From an uncultured Acidimicrobiaceae bacterium (lineage in GTDB: Bacteria > Actinomycetota > Acidimicrobiia > Acidimicrobiales > Ilumatobacteraceae), in contig CAIXIJ010000027.1 in NCBI GenBank assembly GCA_903919455.1, forward strand, positions 1 through 45,899: a stretch of 45,899 bases of DNA, written 5' to 3'. Numbering within the stretch: position 1 is the first letter of the stretch; each line of letters starts with the position of its first letter. The translations under genes and the position numbers were made by a program. A model generated the notes under the pieces. It made no database searches, was not told the origin of the DNA, and worked only from the letters and a program-made list of their open reading frames with translations. This document shows, in pieces, positions 35,333 through 43,342 of the stretch.

Positions 35333-35369
35333 GGCGGTGTCGTTCCCGCTTTCCGGGAACGACACCGCC
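35333..35369. terminator. Perfect 16-bp inverted repeat between the flavoprotein pair and the HNH gene
   Basis: GGCGGTGTCGTTCCCG and its exact complement flank a CTTTC loop. It is the strongest inverted repeat of the window and would form a stable hairpin in RNA from either strand. There is no T-run. It may terminate the flavoprotein transcript and insulate the SOS promoter 36 bp further on. Confidence 0.6.
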
Positions 35370-35404
35370 CGGAACACCTCTGGACGGAGATGTCGAGAAA
35401 GTGC

Positions 35405-35433
35405 TTGACGATCGAACATGTGTTCGATATCAT
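35405..35433 (+). promoter_or_regulatory. SOS promoter of the DUF222-HNH gene with LexA box in the spacer
   Basis: TTGACG (35405-35410), a 17-bp spacer and TATCAT (35428-35433), then six bases and ATG. The LexA box GAAC-atgt-GTTC (35414-35425) fills the spacer and extends to an 8-bp-arm palindrome ATCGAACA/TGTTCGAT. Transcription should start at the ATG, giving a leaderless mRNA fully blocked by LexA. Confidence 0.85.
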
Positions 35434-35439
35434 CGACCT

Positions 35440-36672
35440 ATGGAACCCTCCGTCGTCGAATTCCAGGCCGCTGCAGACGCAGCGCTGGCGCTCGGACGAC
35501 AGTTGCTGCCCGCTGCCACGGATCATCGCCGGTTGCGTGCATCGATCCTGGCGGTGCACACGGCGGCAGCGCAGTTGAAGGTGCTCGAAGCCGAACTGCT
35601 CGCCGCGGCCGAGCAGCGTGAGGCATGGACCGGTACCGGTGCGCGGAACATGGCCGACTGGTTGGCCGGGAAGACCAACTCGTCCTACGGCGACGCGAAG
35701 CGCAAGACGAAGCTCGGCTCCGCGTTGGGGAAGAACAAGAAGCTGAAGGACGCCGTCGACGCCGGTGATGTCTCACCGGACGCGGCAGAACAGTTGGCCG
35801 GGACGATCAATCAGCCGCCCGCTGGGGCGGACGAACGGCATCTCGATGAGTTGGTCGACGCCTGCAAAGGTGCCAGTCCTCAGGATGCTCGTGACGCCGC
35901 GAACCTGTTCGCCACCACCTTCACGCCGGAGACCGACGAAGAGGCCGCGGAGCGTCGGCACCGGGCCCGGTCGCTGAACTTCGGCACCGCTGAGGATGGG
36001 ATGGTGGTGCTTCGCGGGCTGTTGCCGGCGGCGAGCGCGGATCAGGTGAAGAAGAGCCTGCTGCACGCTGCGAGCCCGTATGAGGGCGACACGCGCACGA
36101 TCGAGCAGCGTCTCGCCGATGGATTGACCAACTTGTCGACCGCCTATTCGAAGGGTGAGGTCACCGGTGGTCGTGAGGCGCCGCAGATGAACATCACCAT
36201 GACCGAAGCGTCACGGCTCGGGCATTCGAACGAACCCGCCGTCACCGATCTCGGCACGAAGATTCCGCCGTTCGAGGCACGCAGGTTGGCCGAACTGGCA
36301 GAGATTCGTCGAGTGGTGATGGCAGGTTCGGAAGTGATCAACCTCGGACGGTCCTACCGGTACGCCAGCACCCAGCAGTATCAAGCGCTGTTCGCACGGG
36401 ATCGTGGGTGCGTGTGGCCCGGGTGCAACATCCCCGCTGCGTGGTGCCATGCGGATCACATTCACGAATGGGAACACGGCGGGGTCACCGACCTGAACCA
36501 GTTGGCCCTGCTGTGTCCGCACCATCACACCGAACGACACCGGCCCGGGGTGTGGATCGAAGGTGACGCCAGCAGTTGGCGGATCCACCTCGCGAACGGC
36601 ACCACCCTGCACCGGCGGCCGATACGACCACCCGGCCAACCCGACCTGTTCCAGCAGTCCACGGCCGCCTGA
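35440..36672 (+). CDS. DUF222 / HNH endonuclease-domain protein (13E12-type), SOS controlled
   Basis: The product is 410 aa. A helical DUF222 region (about 1-300) is followed by an HNH nuclease fold: CVWPGCNIP (zinc cysteines), CHADHIHEWEHGG, LNQLALLCPHHH. The catalytic His/Asn/His set appears complete, so DNA cleavage is possible. Related 13E12-repeat proteins are multicopy in mycobacteria, and several are known to carry SOS boxes. Here a perfect LexA box lies inside the promoter. The gene has a hairpin on each side (35333-35369 and 36691-36709). Its cellular role is unknown. Confidence 0.92.
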   Translation: MEPSVVEFQAAADAALALGRQLLPAATDHRRLRASILAVHTAAAQLKVLEAELLAAAEQREAWTGTGARNMADWLAGKTNSSYGDAKRKTKLGSALGKNKKLKDAVDAGDVSPDAAEQLAGTINQPPAGADERHLDELVDACKGASPQDARDAANLFATTFTPETDEEAAERRHRARSLNFGTAEDGMVVLRGLLPAASADQVKKSLLHAASPYEGDTRTIEQRLADGLTNLSTAYSKGEVTGGREAPQMNITMTEASRLGHSNEPAVTDLGTKIPPFEARRLAELAEIRRVVMAGSEVINLGRSYRYASTQQYQALFARDRGCVWPGCNIPAAWCHADHIHEWEHGGVTDLNQLALLCPHHHTERHRPGVWIEGDASSWRIHLANGTTLHRRPIRPPGQPDLFQQSTAA

Positions 36673-36690
36673 GTTCGAACATGCCGGAGC

Positions 36691-36709
36691 TGCCCGACAC
36701 GGTCGGGCA
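36691..36709. terminator. Convergent terminator hairpin
   Basis: TGCCCGAC-ACG-GTCGGGCA, an 8-bp stem, lies 19 bp after the HNH gene and 28 bp after the end of the convergent methyltransferase gene, so it can serve both. Confidence 0.6.
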
Positions 36710-36736
36710 CTTCGGCGCGCCCCGGTGGCCGTTGCG

Positions 36737-37909
36737 TCAGCGGGTGAAGACGGTGACGACCTCGACGTGCGGGGTGTTGGGGAACAGGTCGAGCACGGTG
36801 AAGCCGGCGTAGGCGAAACCGAGGTCGATCAGCAGCCGGGTGTCGCGCGCCATGGCCACCGGATCACAGCTCACCAGCACCACGCGCTCGGCCCCGGTTC
36901 CGGCGAGCACTTCGACGGCTGCAGCGCCCAGCCCGGCGCGCGCAGGATCCACGATGGCCAACTTCACCGGCTCGGGCGTCCATTCCTCGAACGGCATGCA
37001 GTGCACCTGCGCGTCGGGCACGTTCACCACCGCGTCGGCACACGCACTACGGGAGCTCTCCACCAGAATCGGCCGCTCGAGGCCCAGCCCAGCCGAGAAC
37101 AGGCCCGCCCCGCCGTAACCGTCGAGCACCGGACCGCTGTCGTGCAGCAGGTCGCCACCCGCGGCACGCACCGTCCGCAACAGCAGTTCCGCAGCAGCGG
37201 GGCCACTCTGGAAGAACGAGGCCGCGCTCACCCGCATCGACCGGCCGTTCACCGCCTCGTGCAGGACCGCCGACGAACCGACCCCCACATGCGAGGGCAA
37301 CCCCGACACGCGGCCGTTCGGCTTCGACAGCAGCGCCGTTGCCTCGCCGGTGGAGGCACTCACACGTAGCGAGACCTCATCGGCACCCTTCACGATGAGA
37401 CCGGGCAGCAATGCCGCCAGCGCAGGATGGGCCACCGGGCAGTCCACCAGTTCCACCACACGGTGGCTGGAGCCAGCACGCAACCCCACCCGACCGTTCG
37501 GCGCAACCGCGAGGCGCATGCTGGTGCGATAACCCCAGGCCGGCACGCCGCCGCCCACCTCCACGGGAGGTTCCGCGATCTTGGCCGTGCGACGCAGCGC
37601 ATCCACCACGATGTCGCGCTTGAGTTCCCGCTGGCCCTCGGCTGAGACATGCTGCCAACCGCACCCACCGCAACCCGCCGCCAGCGCCGGACACGGCGCA
37701 TCCACCCGATGTGGCGCCGCATCGAGAACGAGACGCGCCACGCCTTTCGCGAAGTCCTTCTTCGTCGTGTGGATTTCGACCTCGACGGTCTCTCCAGGAA
37801 GAGCACCCGTGACGAACAGCACGCGACCGTCTGCCGCATGCGCAATGGCATCGCCGCCTGCCGCCATCTTCTCGATGACGACCGTCTCGGTGGGGTGCTG
37901 CGCACGCAT
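36737..37909 (-). CDS. TrmA/RlmC/RlmD-family RNA (uracil-5-)-methyltransferase
   Basis: The product is 390 aa. An N-terminal TRAM-like domain (IEKMAAGGDAIAHAADGRVLFVTGALPGE) is followed by iron-sulfur cysteines (APCPALAAGCGGCGWQH, VDCPVAHP), a SAM-binding site (DGYGGAGLFSAGL), IVDPARAGLG and the catalytic cysteine in LVSCDPVAMARD. These enzymes form 5-methyluridine in tRNA or 23S rRNA; which one cannot be told. The ATG at 37909 is used because the frame upstream runs through the divergent rpe gene. Confidence 0.92.
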   Translation of the reverse strand: MRAQHPTETVVIEKMAAGGDAIAHAADGRVLFVTGALPGETVEVEIHTTKKDFAKGVARLVLDAAPHRVDAPCPALAAGCGGCGWQHVSAEGQRELKRDIVVDALRRTAKIAEPPVEVGGGVPAWGYRTSMRLAVAPNGRVGLRAGSSHRVVELVDCPVAHPALAALLPGLIVKGADEVSLRVSASTGEATALLSKPNGRVSGLPSHVGVGSSAVLHEAVNGRSMRVSAASFFQSGPAAAELLLRTVRAAGGDLLHDSGPVLDGYGGAGLFSAGLGLERPILVESSRSACADAVVNVPDAQVHCMPFEEWTPEPVKLAIVDPARAGLGAAAVEVLAGTGAERVVLVSCDPVAMARDTRLLIDLGFAYAGFTVLDLFPNTPHVEVVTVFTR

Positions 37910-37963
37910 TGCACCGAGCCTACGGACGCGACTCGGCACGCACGCGCGCACTACCCTCGAGTC

Positions 37964-38647
37964 GTGCCCCGCATCGAAATCGCTCCCAGCGTGCTGCCCG
38001 CCGACTTCGCCCGACTCGGAGAGGAGGTCGCCGCACTGGAAGCCGCCGGCGTCGACCGAATCCACTGGGATGTGATGGATGGGCAGTTCGTGCCGAACCT
38101 CACCTTCGGCCCCGATGTCATCGCCGCCGCACGCAAGCACACCTCGCTGCCCTTCGAGGCGCACCTGATGGTGCTCGGCGCCGACGCCATGGCCGAGCAG
38201 TACGTGAAGGCCGGTTGTTCGCGCCTGATGGTGCACGTGGAAGCCTGCACGCACCTGCACCGCACACTCGGCTACATCCGGTCGCTCGGCGCCACTGCCT
38301 CGGTGGTGCTGAATCCATCCACTCCGATCAGTTCGGTGGCGCACGTGCTCGACCTGGTCGACATGGTGCTGCTGATGACCGTGAACCCCGGGTTCGGCGG
38401 CCAGAAGTACATCGCAACGATGGAGCCCAAGATCCGCGAACTGCGCACGATGATCGAGGCCCAGGGTCTGACCGACCAGGTGGATATCGAGGTCGACGGC
38501 GGCATCGCCCCCGACACCATCGCTGCCGCAGCCGCAGCCGGCGCCAACATCTTCGTGGCGGGCAGTGCCCTGTTCCGCGACCCTGAAGGCTTCGAGCACG
38601 CTGTCACGGATCTGCGCACTCGCGCTCAGGCCGCCTGGGGCATCTAA
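37964..38647 (+). CDS. rpe: Ribulose-phosphate 3-epimerase
   Basis: The product is 227 aa, interconverting ribulose-5-phosphate and xylulose-5-phosphate in the pentose phosphate and Calvin pathways. TIM-barrel signatures: IAPSVLPADFARL, HWDVMDGQFVPNLTFGP (metal and catalytic Asp), FEAHLMV, MTVNPGFGGQKYI and EVDGGIAPDT (catalytic Asp). It starts at GTG 37964. TACCCT (37952-37957) lies six bases before the start, the same spacing as at lexA and the HNH gene, so a leaderless transcript is likely. A weak 5-bp stem-loop follows the stop (38655-38668). Confidence 0.96.
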   Translation: MPRIEIAPSVLPADFARLGEEVAALEAAGVDRIHWDVMDGQFVPNLTFGPDVIAAARKHTSLPFEAHLMVLGADAMAEQYVKAGCSRLMVHVEACTHLHRTLGYIRSLGATASVVLNPSTPISSVAHVLDLVDMVLLMTVNPGFGGQKYIATMEPKIRELRTMIEAQGLTDQVDIEVDGGIAPDTIAAAAAAGANIFVAGSALFRDPEGFEHAVTDLRTRAQAAWGI

Positions 38648-38680
38648 CCCCTTACGCACTCTGGTGCGCACCGGCGCCGC

Positions 38681-39412
38681 TCACTCCGACGAGCGTTGCT
38701 CCACGCTGTCGCGCACGGTGCGGCCGATCGCGAACACAAGGTGCTTCAGCAACACCAGACCCAAGAGCGCGGCAAGGGCGATTCCCAGCGGGCGCAACAC
38801 AGCGTCCAGCAGACTCGCCGAGTTGCCGCGGAGGGGCGCCAGCACGCCGGTGTCCACCGGCGAACCATTGGGCATCAGCGTGCGAACGGGTTCATCCAGA
38901 GTGACGCAATCGACATCGTTATCGTTCAAACCCACCACGGCGTCTCCGCCGAAGAGCGGCAGCGGCGCTCTCACGGTGCTGACGAGAAATCCGTCCTCGG
39001 CAGCGCGACCCACACCCACCACGTACGTGTCGCCGATCGCGAGAAACCGCGTTTCGTCGCCGTAGCGAACGTCGACCTTGTCGCCCACGAGGTAGCCATC
39101 CAGCGTGCCCGCCATCACGCGCTGCACCGAAAAACGCGCCGTCGTGGACACGGCATCAGTGATGCGACCCTCGAACACGGCCAGCGGTGCATTCGGCACG
39201 AGGCACCCGGAAGGCTGCAGCACGAGCGGCCCCTGGGCGGCTGGTAGACCGTTGACAGGGTGCAGCGGCACGGTGGGCGCCGTGGGCTTGCCCTGCCCCG
39301 GCGGCACCGTGGAAGGCGGCGCCGACGCGACGGCAACACCGTACCAGGCTCCGGCCAGGCTGACGCCGGCCAGCAGAGCGACGAGCAACCTCGACGAACG
39401 CATCGTGGCCAC
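38681..39412 (-). CDS. Secreted, C-terminally membrane-anchored protein of unknown function
   Basis: The product is 243 aa, family not recognised. An N-terminal signal peptide (LLVALLAGVSLAGAWYGVAVASA) is followed by a Pro-rich linker, an extracytoplasmic beta-rich domain (about 60-200) with two cysteines (PSGCLVP, VDCVTL) and a C-terminal membrane helix (about 208-232) before a short charged tail. The start is GTG 39412 or ATG 39403; AGG spacing slightly favours the GTG. It is convergent with rpe, 33 bp apart. Confidence 0.75.
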   Translation of the reverse strand: MATMRSSRLLVALLAGVSLAGAWYGVAVASAPPSTVPPGQGKPTAPTVPLHPVNGLPAAQGPLVLQPSGCLVPNAPLAVFEGRITDAVSTTARFSVQRVMAGTLDGYLVGDKVDVRYGDETRFLAIGDTYVVGVGRAAEDGFLVSTVRAPLPLFGGDAVVGLNDNDVDCVTLDEPVRTLMPNGSPVDTGVLAPLRGNSASLLDAVLRPLGIALAALLGLVLLKHLVFAIGRTVRDSVEQRSSE

Positions 39413-39440
39413 GCTAGTGAACCTGCTCGCGCAGAGGGGG

Positions 39441-40214
39441 TCAGTGCCCCTGGAAGTTCGGCGGGCGCTTCTGCACGAATGCGAGGAAGGCTTCGGTGGT
39501 GTCCTTGGTGCCGGCGATGTTCACCGTCTGCGCCATGCCCTCGTCGTCGAGCGCTTCTTCCATCGTGACCGCCATCGCGTTGTTCAGCAGATGCTTGCTC
39601 TGCGCCAAGGCGATGGGCGGACCGGCGGCAAGGCGAGTCGCCCAATCATCGACGAACGCGTCGAGTTCTGCGTCGGCAACCACGCGGTTCACGAGACCGA
39701 TGCGCTCGGCCTCGGCTGCGTCGATGATGTCGGCGAAGAAGGCGAGCTCCTTGGCCTTGTGCAGGCCCACCCGGCGCGGCAACAGCCACGAGCCACCGAA
39801 GTCGAGGCTCAGGCCACGTCGAGCAAAGATCTCCGAGAAGCGGGCGGTGTCGGATGCCACCACGAGATCGCAACCAAGTGCCAGGTTGCAGCCAGCACCC
39901 ACCGCCACGCCGCGCACTTTGGCAATCACGGGTTGGGGTAGACGGTGCAGCGCGAGCGCGACGTCGCCCACATGGCGCATGGACGCCAATTGATGACGGG
40001 TACGGCCACCGTCGGGTGTGAGGTCGGCACCCGAGCAGAACTCACCGTTCGCGCCGGTCACCACCACCACTCGATCGTCGTCGTTGTCGGCGATCTCACG
40101 GAAGACCGCGAGCAGTTCGTCGAACATCGTGCCGCTCATTGCGTTCTTCTTCGCAGCGCGATCCAGGGTGACGGTGACGATGCCGTTCTCGCGTGAGACG
40201 TTGAGGGTTTCCAT
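39441..40214 (-). CDS. Enoyl-CoA hydratase/isomerase family protein
   Basis: The product is 257 aa with a crotonase fold. GEFCSGADLTPDGG supplies the oxyanion hole, AKVRGVAVGAGCNLALGCDLVVAS the CoA-binding and second oxyanion segment, and SLDFGGSWLLPRRVG the active-site helix. Neither of the two canonical hydratase glutamates can be placed with certainty, so hydratase versus isomerase is open. Start ATG 40214 directly overlaps, antisense, the possible upstream start of the tiny plus-strand gene. Confidence 0.9.
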   Translation of the reverse strand: METLNVSRENGIVTVTLDRAAKKNAMSGTMFDELLAVFREIADNDDDRVVVVTGANGEFCSGADLTPDGGRTRHQLASMRHVGDVALALHRLPQPVIAKVRGVAVGAGCNLALGCDLVVASDTARFSEIFARRGLSLDFGGSWLLPRRVGLHKAKELAFFADIIDAAEAERIGLVNRVVADAELDAFVDDWATRLAAGPPIALAQSKHLLNNAMAVTMEEALDDEGMAQTVNIAGTKDTTEAFLAFVQKRPPNFQGH

Positions 40215-40236
40215 GTCGGCCGACGATACTGAGGGG

Positions 40237-40347
40237 ATGGGCTTCAATCCGCAGCGCAAGCGCGTCGCACGTACCTCGGATTACTTCTTCGTCGGCGCCG
40301 CTGTCGCGCTGTGTGTGGGGTTGGTGCTCTGGACCTTGCTCGGCTGA
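40237..40347 (+). CDS. Tiny single-helix membrane peptide
   Basis: The product is 36 aa (MGFNPQRKRV, then ARTSDYFFVGAAVALCVGLV, then LWTLLG): a basic N-terminus and one membrane helix, N-in topology predicted. The composition and clean start/stop look protein-like rather than random. GAGGGG touches the ATG, and a further in-frame ATG at 40213 (44 aa) is an alternative. Similar short basic-plus-helix proteins occur in actinobacteria; function unknown. It is divergent from the hydratase gene. Confidence 0.6.
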   Translation: MGFNPQRKRVARTSDYFFVGAAVALCVGLVLWTLLG

Positions 40348-40369
40348 CCAACCCGAACTGTCGCCGCCC

Positions 40370-41167
40370 TCAGCTGCGCGGGTCCCACTTCACGCCCACC
40401 AACAGCCACTCCGCGATTCGGCGCGGCGCCTCACCCAACCAGTAGGTGACCGACAAACGACGAGGCACACGCACGTGGCGTCGGTTCGCCTTCACGGCAG
40501 CCACCGTGCGACGCGCCATCAGCTCCGGCGACTTCTTCGGCAGCAGGTGCAGCATGTTGAACCGACGCAGGATGGGGGCCGACCAATCTTCCTCTTCCAA
40601 GCGGTCCCACATCTCGGTGTCCACGGGGCCAGCCGCCATCAACGTGACGTTCACCGGGGTGTCGCGCAGCTCCACACGCGCCGACGCCGCGAAGTTGTTG
40701 ATGCCAGCCTTGGAGCCGGCATACACCGTCATGCCAGGGAACCCGGCCGTGCCGGCCAGCGACGAGATGAAGACCAGCGAACCCTTGCCACGGGCGAGCA
40801 TGCCGGGCAACACCGCCTGGGTGAGGACGGCCGGTACCTCCAGGTTCAGCCGCAGCACATCGCGAATGGAGCCCGCAGACTCGCGGGCCAGCATCGAACG
40901 GCTCTCGAGACCGGCATTGTTCACCAGCACATCCACCGGCCCGGCTTCGGCCTCCACCCGCGCGACCAGCCCATCGGCGGTAGCGGGGTCGAGGAGATCG
41001 GCGGTGAATGCCGTGCCCCCGGTAGCCGCTGCCACGTCGGCCAGAGCGGCCGCAGAGCGCGCCACCAGCGACACCCGCGCTCCGGCGGCGGCGAACTCCC
41101 GTGCCATCGCGGCCCCGATGCCACGCGAGGCGCCGGTGATCAGAACATGTGCACCCGTGAGTTCCAT
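40370..41167 (-). CDS. Short-chain dehydrogenase/reductase
   Basis: The product is 265 aa: TGASRGIG at residues 11-18, VLVNNAGLESRS, FISSLAGTAGFPG, YAGSK and GPVDTEMWD. The C-terminal extension (KANRRHVRVPRRLSVTYWL, then EWLLVGVKW) is amphipathic and resembles those of membrane-associated SDRs acting on lipids. The substrate is unknown. ATG at 41167, 18 bp from the end of the yraN gene; possibly co-transcribed with it. Confidence 0.9.
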   Translation of the reverse strand: MELTGAHVLITGASRGIGAAMAREFAAAGARVSLVARSAAALADVAAATGGTAFTADLLDPATADGLVARVEAEAGPVDVLVNNAGLESRSMLARESAGSIRDVLRLNLEVPAVLTQAVLPGMLARGKGSLVFISSLAGTAGFPGMTVYAGSKAGINNFAASARVELRDTPVNVTLMAAGPVDTEMWDRLEEEDWSAPILRRFNMLHLLPKKSPELMARRTVAAVKANRRHVRVPRRLSVTYWLGEAPRRIAEWLLVGVKWDPRS

Positions 41168-41185
41168 GGGCGCATCGTAGGCACC

Positions 41186-41626
41186 TCAGAACGCACCGAT
41201 GATCACCTCCAGCTTGGCCCCCACCACCGCGACGACATCGAATCGCACGTCCACCGCACCAGGGCGGTGCTCGGCCAACCAACGGGCCGCCAAGCGACGC
41301 AACCTGCGCTGCTTGCGCCAATCCACCGCCGCCTCCGGGCCCCCGAACCCCGCGGTGCGGCGAGCCTTCACCTCGCAGAACACCACCACACCAGGCGCAG
41401 CAACGATCAGGTCCACCTCGCCGTCGCTGCAGCGCCAGTTGCGCGCCAGCACCTCGTAGCCGGCGCGTCGATACCAACGCGCCGCTTCGTCCTCTCCGAA
41501 CCTGCCCCGCGCATGCGCAGGCGTCAGAGTTCGGTCCGGGGCAACTCCTCCACGTTCACGTCCTTGAACGTGAGCACCCGCACCTTCGGGATGAAGCGGG
41601 TCTTCCGGTACATGTCCCATACCCAT
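41186..41626 (-). CDS. UPF0102 (YraN) family nuclease-like protein; start uncertain
   Basis: The conserved YraN domain begins RGRFGEDEAARWYRRAGY and contains the endonuclease-like core GEVDLIV and VFCEVKARR, as in Holliday-junction-resolvase-fold proteins; function unproven. Within the given frame, ATG 41626 is the only standard start found by reading, but it gives a 100-bp overlap with DUF2469 and 33 extra, non-conserved residues. The domain would begin naturally at a CTG (41527) that overlaps the DUF2469 stop as CTGA, giving a normal-length 113-aa protein. Confidence 0.85.
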   Translation of the reverse strand: MGMGHVPEDPLHPEGAGAHVQGRERGGVAPDRTLTPAHARGRFGEDEAARWYRRAGYEVLARNWRCSDGEVDLIVAAPGVVVFCEVKARRTAGFGGPEAAVDWRKQRRLRRLAARWLAEHRPGAVDVRFDVVAVVGAKLEVIIGAF

Positions 41627-41817
41627 GCGTCACTCAACTCCACCTCGATCACGGGCCGAGCCGAATCGCCCGTCACGGAGACGGACACTTCGTTGGCCAG
41701 GTAGAACCGGCGCTCGGTCTCCACGGCGAAGCGGAACATGCCCGCGACATCCTGGTACTCCTGCGCGAGTTGGAGCTCCCGCTCGGCCTCGAAGTTCTCG
41801 AGATCGTCAGAACTCAA
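41524..41817 (-). CDS. DUF2469 family protein
   Basis: The product is 97 aa. DLENFEAERELQLAQEYQDV and FAVETERRFYLANEV are the family hallmarks; DUF2469 is found almost only in actinobacteria, normally between rnhB and yraN. It starts at TTG 41817, without a clear ribosome-binding site, but the conserved N-terminus (MSSDDLENFE) supports it. In this genome it directly follows rplS; lepB and rnhB, common at this place, are missing. Confidence 0.92.
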   Translation of the reverse strand: MSSDDLENFEAERELQLAQEYQDVAGMFRFAVETERRFYLANEVSVSVTGDSARPVIEVELSDAWVWDMYRKTRFIPKVRVLTFKDVNVEELPRTEL

Positions 41818-41847
41818 TGGGGGTGCTGCTCACACCGAGGCGGGCCC

Positions 41848-42195
41848 TCAGGCCTCGCGCTTTTCCTTGATCTTGGCGGCCTTACCAACGCGATCACGCA
41901 CGTAGTACAGCTTGGCGCGACGGACGTCGCCCTTCTTCAGCACTTCGATCTTCACCACGGTGGGGGTGTGCACCGGGAAGGTGCGCTCCACGCCGACGCC
42001 GTAGCTGAGCTTGCGGACCGTGTAGGTCTCGGCGACACCGCTGCCCTGGCGGGCGATGACGTTGCCCTGGAACACCTGGACGCGCTCCTTGTTACCTTCG
42101 ACCACCTTCACGTGCACCTTCAGCTCATCACCCGGGCCGAAGGCCGGGATGTCGGAGCGGAGGTACTGGGCATCAACGATGTCGGTGGACTTCAT
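41848..42195 (-). CDS. rplS: Large-subunit ribosomal protein L19
   Basis: The product is 115 aa, standard length. [42 protein letters not shown] and the basic C-terminus ([20 protein letters not shown]) are diagnostic. It sits at the 30S-50S interface. The gene is 36 bp after trmD, the usual order. Confidence 0.98.
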   Translation of the reverse strand: MKSTDIVDAQYLRSDIPAFGPGDELKVHVKVVEGNKERVQVFQGNVIARQGSGVAETYTVRKLSYGVGVERTFPVHTPTVVKIEVLKKGDVRRAKLYYVRDRVGKAAKIKEKREA

Positions 42196-42231
42196 GTCGG
42201 AGAACTCTCTCAGGCGTCGTCTAGGGAACGC

Positions 42232-42966
42232 TCAAGGATAGGTGAGAGATGGGAACTCTTCCAACAAGCGCCTGTCGGTTTCGCTGAGACCGCCGCGAGC
42301 CTCGATGAGGTCGGGCCGGTACCGAATGGTGCGATGCAACGCCTGGGCGGTGCGCCAACGCTGAATTCGGGCATGATCGCCGCCGCGCAACACCTCGGGG
42401 ACCGGCCAGCCGCGGAACTCGGCAGGCCGGGTGTACTGGGGCTCTTCGAGCAGCCCGTGCTGACCGAAGCTCTCGTGCACGGGGCTGGCGTGGTTGCCCA
42501 TCGCGCCTGGCAACAGGCGCACCACGGCTTCCACCACCAGGCACGCGGCCACCTCGCCACCGTTCAGCACCACGTCGCCGATGCTCAACTCGCCGTCGGC
42601 GAGATGCTCGCGCACCCGATGATCGATGCCCTCGTAGCGGCCACAGATGAGGGAGAAGCCCTCCCCTGCCGCCAGTTCCTCGGCCATGCGCTGGTCGAAA
42701 CGGCGACCGCCCGGGCCCAGCACGAACAGCGGGCGTGGGGGCTGGGCCGCCTCCACCGCAGCGAACAACGGCTCGGCCTTCATCACCATGCCGGCACCGC
42801 CGCCGAATGGCTGGTCGTCGATGGTGCGATGCACGTCGGTGGTCTGATCGCGAGGGTCGTGCAGGCGCAGATCCAGCAGGCCGCCTGTGCGCGCCTTGCC
42901 CAGCAGGCTCTCGCCACAGAAGCCGTCGATCAGAGCCGGAAAGATGGTGAACACGTCGATACGCAT
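42232..42966 (-). CDS. trmD: tRNA (guanine37-N1)-methyltransferase
   Basis: The product is 244 aa and prevents frameshifting by methylating G37. MRIDVFTIFPALIDG, DDQPFGGGAGMVMKAEPL and the SPOUT knot sequences ICGRYEGID and SIGDVVLNGGE bind SAM; the C-terminal helical domain (RPDLIEARGGLSETDRRLLEEFP) contacts tRNA. The gene starts 22 bp from the divergent DUF952 gene, so it has lost direct linkage to rimM and may need its own promoter. Confidence 0.97.
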   Translation of the reverse strand: MRIDVFTIFPALIDGFCGESLLGKARTGGLLDLRLHDPRDQTTDVHRTIDDQPFGGGAGMVMKAEPLFAAVEAAQPPRPLFVLGPGGRRFDQRMAEELAAGEGFSLICGRYEGIDHRVREHLADGELSIGDVVLNGGEVAACLVVEAVVRLLPGAMGNHASPVHESFGQHGLLEEPQYTRPAEFRGWPVPEVLRGGDHARIQRWRTAQALHRTIRYRPDLIEARGGLSETDRRLLEEFPSLTYP

Positions 42967-42988
42967 CGCGTCTGCCAGCCTAGGGGCG

Positions 42989-43300
42989 ATGATCTATCAC
43001 CTCACCGAACCCCACCGCTGGACACAGAGCCAGCACGAGGGCATCCACACGGGCTCCAGCCGCGACGTGGAACTGGCCGACGAAGGCTTCATTCACTGCA
43101 GCACCGCCGAACAATGGCCGGCCACGCGCGAACGGTTCTACGGCGACCTCGACACGGTGCTGCTACTGCATATCGATGAGACGCTGCTCGGCAGCGAAGT
43201 GGTGTACGAACAGCTCGGCGATGCGCCGGCGCCGTTCCCCCACATCTACGGCCCCGTGCCGCTCACCGCTGTGGTGACGGTGGAGACCCTCACCCGCTGA
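42989..43300 (+). CDS. DUF952 family protein, reversed inside the ribosomal operon
   Basis: The product is 103 aa. MIYHLTEPHRWTQSQ, the central ADEGFIHCSTAEQW and FPHIYGPVPLTAVVTVE are DUF952 hallmarks; structures of the family resemble ADP-ribosylating folds but no activity is established. The gene interrupts the normally contiguous rimM-trmD pair on the opposite strand. Its stop codon lies in the first unit of a 9-bp tandem repeat. Confidence 0.88.
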   Translation: MIYHLTEPHRWTQSQHEGIHTGSSRDVELADEGFIHCSTAEQWPATRERFYGDLDTVLLLHIDETLLGSEVVYEQLGDAPAPFPHIYGPVPLTAVVTVETLTR

Positions 43301-43332
43301 CCCGGCTGACCCGACTGACCCGGCTGACCCGG
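43297..43332. repeat. 9-bp tandem repeat, four copies
   Basis: CTGACCCGG occurs at 43297-43305, 43315-43323 and 43324-43332, with CTGACCCGA at 43306-43314. The first unit includes the DUF952 stop TGA, and every later unit repeats TGA in the same frame. It lies between DUF952 and rimM, 11 bp from the rimM stop. Confidence 0.9.
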
Positions 43333-43342
43333 ATGGGGAGGC

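Noticed and set aside
36673-36690. GTTCGAAC palindrome after the HNH gene as a LexA box
   Set aside because: The half-sites are in the wrong order and have no 4-bp spacer.
43297-43332. CRISPR-like array
   Set aside because: The units are nine bases with no spacers and no cas genes.
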